Source of the DNA: JBCCMA01 sp039026595
GTDB taxonomy: Bacteria > Pseudomonadota > Gammaproteobacteria > Steroidobacterales > JBCCMA01
Reading direction: 5' to 3'
NCBI GenBank assembly: GCA_039026595.1
Contig: JBCCMA010000170.1
Location: forward strand, 1-7,070
Length of the DNA: 7,070 nucleotides
The notes beneath the pieces are model-generated. The model made no database searches. It had not been told where the DNA came from and saw nothing but the letters and a program-made list of their open reading frames with translations. Positions 4,593 to 7,070 of the stretch are shown in pieces. Made by a program: the position numbers and the translations under genes. Position 1 is the stretch's first letter. Each line of letters begins with the position of its first letter.

Positions 4593-6808
4593 CGCGCGCC
4601 GCGCTTCGCCTGCTCACCGGCGCCGGCATGGTGCTGCTCGTGGTGTCGCTCGCGTTGTTGGCCAAAACTACCCAGAACAGCGACGACTTCGGGCGCATGC
4701 ACGTCTTAATCGTGTTGCTGAACGCGGTGGGCCTGACGCTGCTGCTCTCGGTGATCCTCGTGAGCGTGGCGAGACTGATCCGGGACTATCGCAAAGGCGT
4801 GCCGGGCGCGCGCCTTAAGGCGCGCATGATCGCCATGTTCGTGTCGCTGGCCATCGTGCCGATCATGCTGGTCTATTTGTACTCGATGTACTTCCTGAAC
4901 AAAGGCATCGACAGCTATTTCAATACCGATGTGGAGCGCGGACTGTCTGATGCGCTGACGCTCAGCCGCGGTGCGCTTGATCTGCGGACCCGCGACGAGT
5001 TGGATGCGCTCACCATGATGATCGAGCGGACCCGCAGCTGGGAACCGGACCAGTATCTCGGCAATATCGAGCGGCTGCGTCGGGAGCTGCACGCGGATGA
5101 GCTGACCATTTACGGTGACAATGGCCGCATCATCGCGTCGAGTACCGGCGATCAGCTCAGCATCGTGCCCCGACCGCCGCCGGCGGATGTGCTGCGGCAG
5201 GCGCGCGGCGGTGAACCCAGAGTCACGCTGGAACCCACATCGGGCGGCGGTCTGGTGGCGCACGTTGTACGTCGTATGGACGACGGCATGCCGGATGCTG
5301 ATCTGCGTATTGCACACGCCACCTTTGATGTGCCTCCTCGACTCAACCGGCTGGCGCGCTCGGTTCAGGAGGCCAGTGAAGACTATGCCTCACTGGTGTT
5401 TCTGCGAGAGCCGTTGAAGGACAGCTTCAAGCTGACGCTGACCCTCGTTTTGCTGGTATCGCTTCTGATTGCGCTATGGGGTGTGTTTTTCTTCGCGCGT
5501 CGGATCGTGGCGCCGATTCAGGATCTGGTGGCTGGCACCCAGGCGGTGGCCGAGGGGAATTTTGACATGCGGTTGCCCGAGGCCAGCCGCGATGATGTGG
5601 GCTTTCTGGTGCGCTCGTTCAATGACATGACCCAGCGGCTGCAAAGTGCGCAGGACGTGGCGCAGGCGAGCCAGAACGCCATGGCCACCGAGCGCGCCAA
5701 TCTCGAGACCGTTCTGTCGCGCCTCACGACCGGGGTGATTGCGCTCGAGCGCGATCTGACGATCCGGACGGTCAACCAGGCGGCGGGCGATATTCTGGGG
5801 GTCGACTTCGTCAATGCGGCCGGTGGCGCGCTGGCCGAGGTCGCGCCCGATCGTGCGCTCTACCAGTCGTTCGTTGCTGCGTGCCGCGAGCATCTGGATC
5901 GCGGCGAGCGGGAATGGCGCGAGCAACTTGTACTGCGCGGTGACATGGGACGGCGGATTCTCACGTGCGCGTGCGCGGCGCTGCCGTTTGAGAATCCGCA
6001 GCAGCCGGGTGGTTACGTGCTGGTGTTCGATGACGTGACGATGCTGCTTCAGGCCCAGCGCGACGCTGCGTGGGGCGAGGTGGCCCGGCGACTGGCGCAT
6101 GAAATCAAGAATCCGCTTACGCCGATCCAGCTGTCGGCCGAGCGCCTGCGCCGCCGTTATCTCGAAACGCTGGAGCCGGGCGAGGCCGAACTGCTCGAGC
6201 GCGCCACACGCACCATCGTCGGCCAGGTGGAATCGATGAAAGCGATGGTCGACGCATTCCGCGACTATGCCCGTGCGCCCGATCTGGACGTGAAGCCGCT
6301 GGATTTGCACCGGCTGATTGCTGAAGTGGCGGACCTTTACCGCGGTCGCGATCAGCGCGTGGCGCTCAGGCTTGACCTGTCTGATGAGCGCGAACCGATT
6401 GATGCGGACGCCGGACGGGTGCGACAGCTCCTGCACAATCTGCTGCGCAACGCGATGGAAGCGTTGGCCAGCCAGCCCGACGGTCGGATTGACATTCGCA
6501 CGCGCGTCAACGGACCTGCCGATGCGCGCTACGTCGAACTGGTCGTGGACGACAACGGTCCAGGGTTTGCAGAGGATGTGGCCGATTCGCTGTTTGATCC
6601 CTACGTCACCACCAAGACCAAAGGCACCGGACTTGGATTGGCGATCGTCAAGAAGCTGGTTGAAGAGCACGCAGGACAGGTGTCCGCCGGCAATCGGCCG
6701 GACGGCGGTGCGCGCGTGACCGTTGTATTGCCCGTCAATGAATCGTCGCGTAGCGTGGCGCTTTCTCGCGGGGCGCTGCATGCCGAGAACAGGAGAGAGC
6801 GCGTATGA
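4547..6808 (+). CDS. ntrY: NtrY-like membrane sensor histidine kinase
   Basis: 753-aa inner-membrane histidine kinase of the NtrY family, predicted to phosphorylate the NtrX-like regulator encoded next. Order of parts: three hydrophobic helices (about 20-39, 52-76, 94-117), an extracytoplasmic sensor region (about 118-293), a fourth helix (about 295-316), a HAMP linker (about 317-370, VAPIQDLVAGTQAVAEGNFDMRLP), a PAS-like domain (about 384-500, LTTGVIALERDLTIRTVNQAA), the dimerisation and phosphoacceptor domain with VARRLAHEIKNPLTPIQLS (512-530; His518), and the ATPase domain with N-box NLLRNAMEAL (631-640), G1 DDNGPGF (668-674), F-box FDPYVTTK (683-690) and G2 KGTGLGL (692-698). All catalytic motifs are intact. 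A 20-odd-residue polar tail follows the ATPase domain. The start is uncertain: the ATG at 4547 overlaps DUF4390 by 46 bp, the ATG at 4574 by 19 bp; neither has a good ribosome site. The signal is unknown; related NtrY proteins are linked to nitrogen or redox control. Confidence 0.94.
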   Translation: MAVGEQLALMGTQSLTRAALRLLTGAGMVLLVVSLALLAKTTQNSDDFGRMHVLIVLLNAVGLTLLLSVILVSVARLIRDYRKGVPGARLKARMIAMFVSLAIVPIMLVYLYSMYFLNKGIDSYFNTDVERGLSDALTLSRGALDLRTRDELDALTMMIERTRSWEPDQYLGNIERLRRELHADELTIYGDNGRIIASSTGDQLSIVPRPPPADVLRQARGGEPRVTLEPTSGGGLVAHVVRRMDDGMPDADLRIAHATFDVPPRLNRLARSVQEASEDYASLVFLREPLKDSFKLTLTLVLLVSLLIALWGVFFFARRIVAPIQDLVAGTQAVAEGNFDMRLPEASRDDVGFLVRSFNDMTQRLQSAQDVAQASQNAMATERANLETVLSRLTTGVIALERDLTIRTVNQAAGDILGVDFVNAAGGALAEVAPDRALYQSFVAACREHLDRGEREWREQLVLRGDMGRRILTCACAALPFENPQQPGGYVLVFDDVTMLLQAQRDAAWGEVARRLAHEIKNPLTPIQLSAERLRRRYLETLEPGEAELLERATRTIVGQVESMKAMVDAFRDYARAPDLDVKPLDLHRLIAEVADLYRGRDQRVALRLDLSDEREPIDADAGRVRQLLHNLLRNAMEALASQPDGRIDIRTRVNGPADARYVELVVDDNGPGFAEDVADSLFDPYVTTKTKGTGLGLAIVKKLVEEHAGQVSAGNRPDGGARVTVVLPVNESSRSVALSRGALHAENRRERV
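4808..4825. repeat. perfect 18-bp palindrome inside the kinase gene
   Basis: GCGCGCCTT (4808-4816) is followed directly by its reverse complement (4817-4825). It is codon-aligned (residues 88-93, Ala-Arg-Leu-Lys-Ala-Arg) in the loop between the second and third membrane helices. High GC makes such GCGCGC arms more likely, so a role is not established. Confidence 0.4.
6791..6795 (+). promoter_or_regulatory. strong ribosome binding site of the NtrX-like gene
   Basis: AGGAG lies nine bases before the ATG at 6805. It is the only near-consensus Shine-Dalgarno site in the operon, so the regulator may be translated more strongly than the kinase whose stop it overlaps. Confidence 0.75.
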
Positions 6809-7070
6809 ACCCTTCGCAAATTCTCGTGGTGGATGACGAATCCGAGATTCGTACGTTGCTGCAGGAAATTCTGACCGAAGAGGGCTACGACGTCACCGTT
6901 GCCGCTGACGCTCGCGAGGCGCGCCACAGCTGGCGGCGCGGCGATGTTGATCTCGTGCTTCTGGATATCTGGATGCCGGACACCGACGGCATCACGTTGC
7001 TGAAAGAATGGTCGGATGCGGGCGATTTGTCGTGCCCGGTCGTCATGATGTCGGGTCACGGCACGGTCGA
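6805..7070 (+). CDS. ntrX: NtrX-like response regulator, 5' part only
   Basis: The first 88 codons are in the window; the gene runs off the right edge. They form most of a receiver domain: acidic pair Asp10-Asp11 (ILVVDDE), phosphoacceptor Asp54 in DLVLLDIWMPDTDG (49-62), and conserved Ser83 in VVMMSGHGTV (79-88). The IWMPDTDG and MMSGHGTV segments are typical of NtrX, a sigma54-dependent activator with a central AAA+ domain and a C-terminal Fis-type helix-turn-helix; those domains would lie outside the window, so they are expected, not seen. The ATG overlaps the kinase stop by 4 bp (ATGA), supporting cognate pairing. In related genomes trkA often follows. Confidence 0.92.
   Translation, partial: MNPSQILVVDDESEIRTLLQEILTEEGYDVTVAADAREARHSWRRGDVDLVLLDIWMPDTDGITLLKEWSDAGDLSCPVVMMSGHGTV

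Noticed and set aside
5474..6781. Long minus-strand open frame (435 codons) opposite the kinase gene
   Set aside because: The plus strand encodes a complete kinase with every motif intact. The minus product is rich in His, Arg and Gln with no recognisable domain, as expected for the mirror frame of GC-rich RNY codons.
1..7070. Search for CRISPR arrays, tRNA or rRNA genes, IS ends, toxin-antitoxin or defence genes
   Set aside because: No regularly spaced repeats, cloverleaf-like segments, transposase motifs or defence domains were seen on either strand; the window is conserved core chromosome.

Overview
The window is a stretch of high-GC (roughly 60-65% by eye) chromosome from a proteobacterium, most likely a gammaproteobacterium. 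The support is gene order. A LysM-domain gene diverges from def-fmt-rsmB, followed by a DUF4390 gene and an NtrY/NtrX-type two-component pair. This is a conserved core neighbourhood in Pseudomonas, Xanthomonas and purple-sulfur or halophilic gammaproteobacterial relatives. Nothing in it looks mobile: there is no IS, integrase, phage gene, tRNA or CRISPR, and codon and base use look uniform.

Layout. Positions 1-1020 (minus strand) hold a lipoprotein-type LysM protein resembling TsaP, the peptidoglycan anchor of the type IV pilus secretin; it runs off the left edge. Positions 1021-1206 are the only real intergenic region, a divergent control region with a TATACT box, an 8-bp direct repeat around it and an 11-bp imperfect inverted repeat just before def. 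From 1207 to the right edge everything is on the plus strand and packed like one operon: def (peptide deformylase), fmt (Met-tRNA formyltransferase), rsmB (16S rRNA m5C967 methyltransferase), a secreted DUF4390 protein, a 753-aa NtrY-like membrane histidine kinase, and the receiver domain of an NtrX-like regulator cut by the right edge. From fmt onward every junction overlaps (4, 29, 46 or 19, and 4 bp), and def-fmt are 11 bp apart, so translational coupling is likely throughout.

Function. Fmt formylates initiator Met-tRNA and Def removes the formyl group from finished N-termini, so they act on the two ends of one cycle; RsmB modifies the ribosome. The second half of the operon is a membrane signalling module. 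Its DUF4390 member has no known function, but it is exported and its 3' end overlaps the kinase gene, which makes it the best candidate here for something undescribed: a periplasmic partner of the sensor.

No novel defence or mobile system is visible. The unexplained structure is mostly at the DNA or RNA level: a perfect 11-bp stem with a 3-nt loop near the start of the DUF4390 gene, at the boundary between the housekeeping and signalling halves, two perfect 18-bp palindromes inside coding sequence, a GC-only hairpin in the first codons of rsmB, and the inverted repeat in the def leader.
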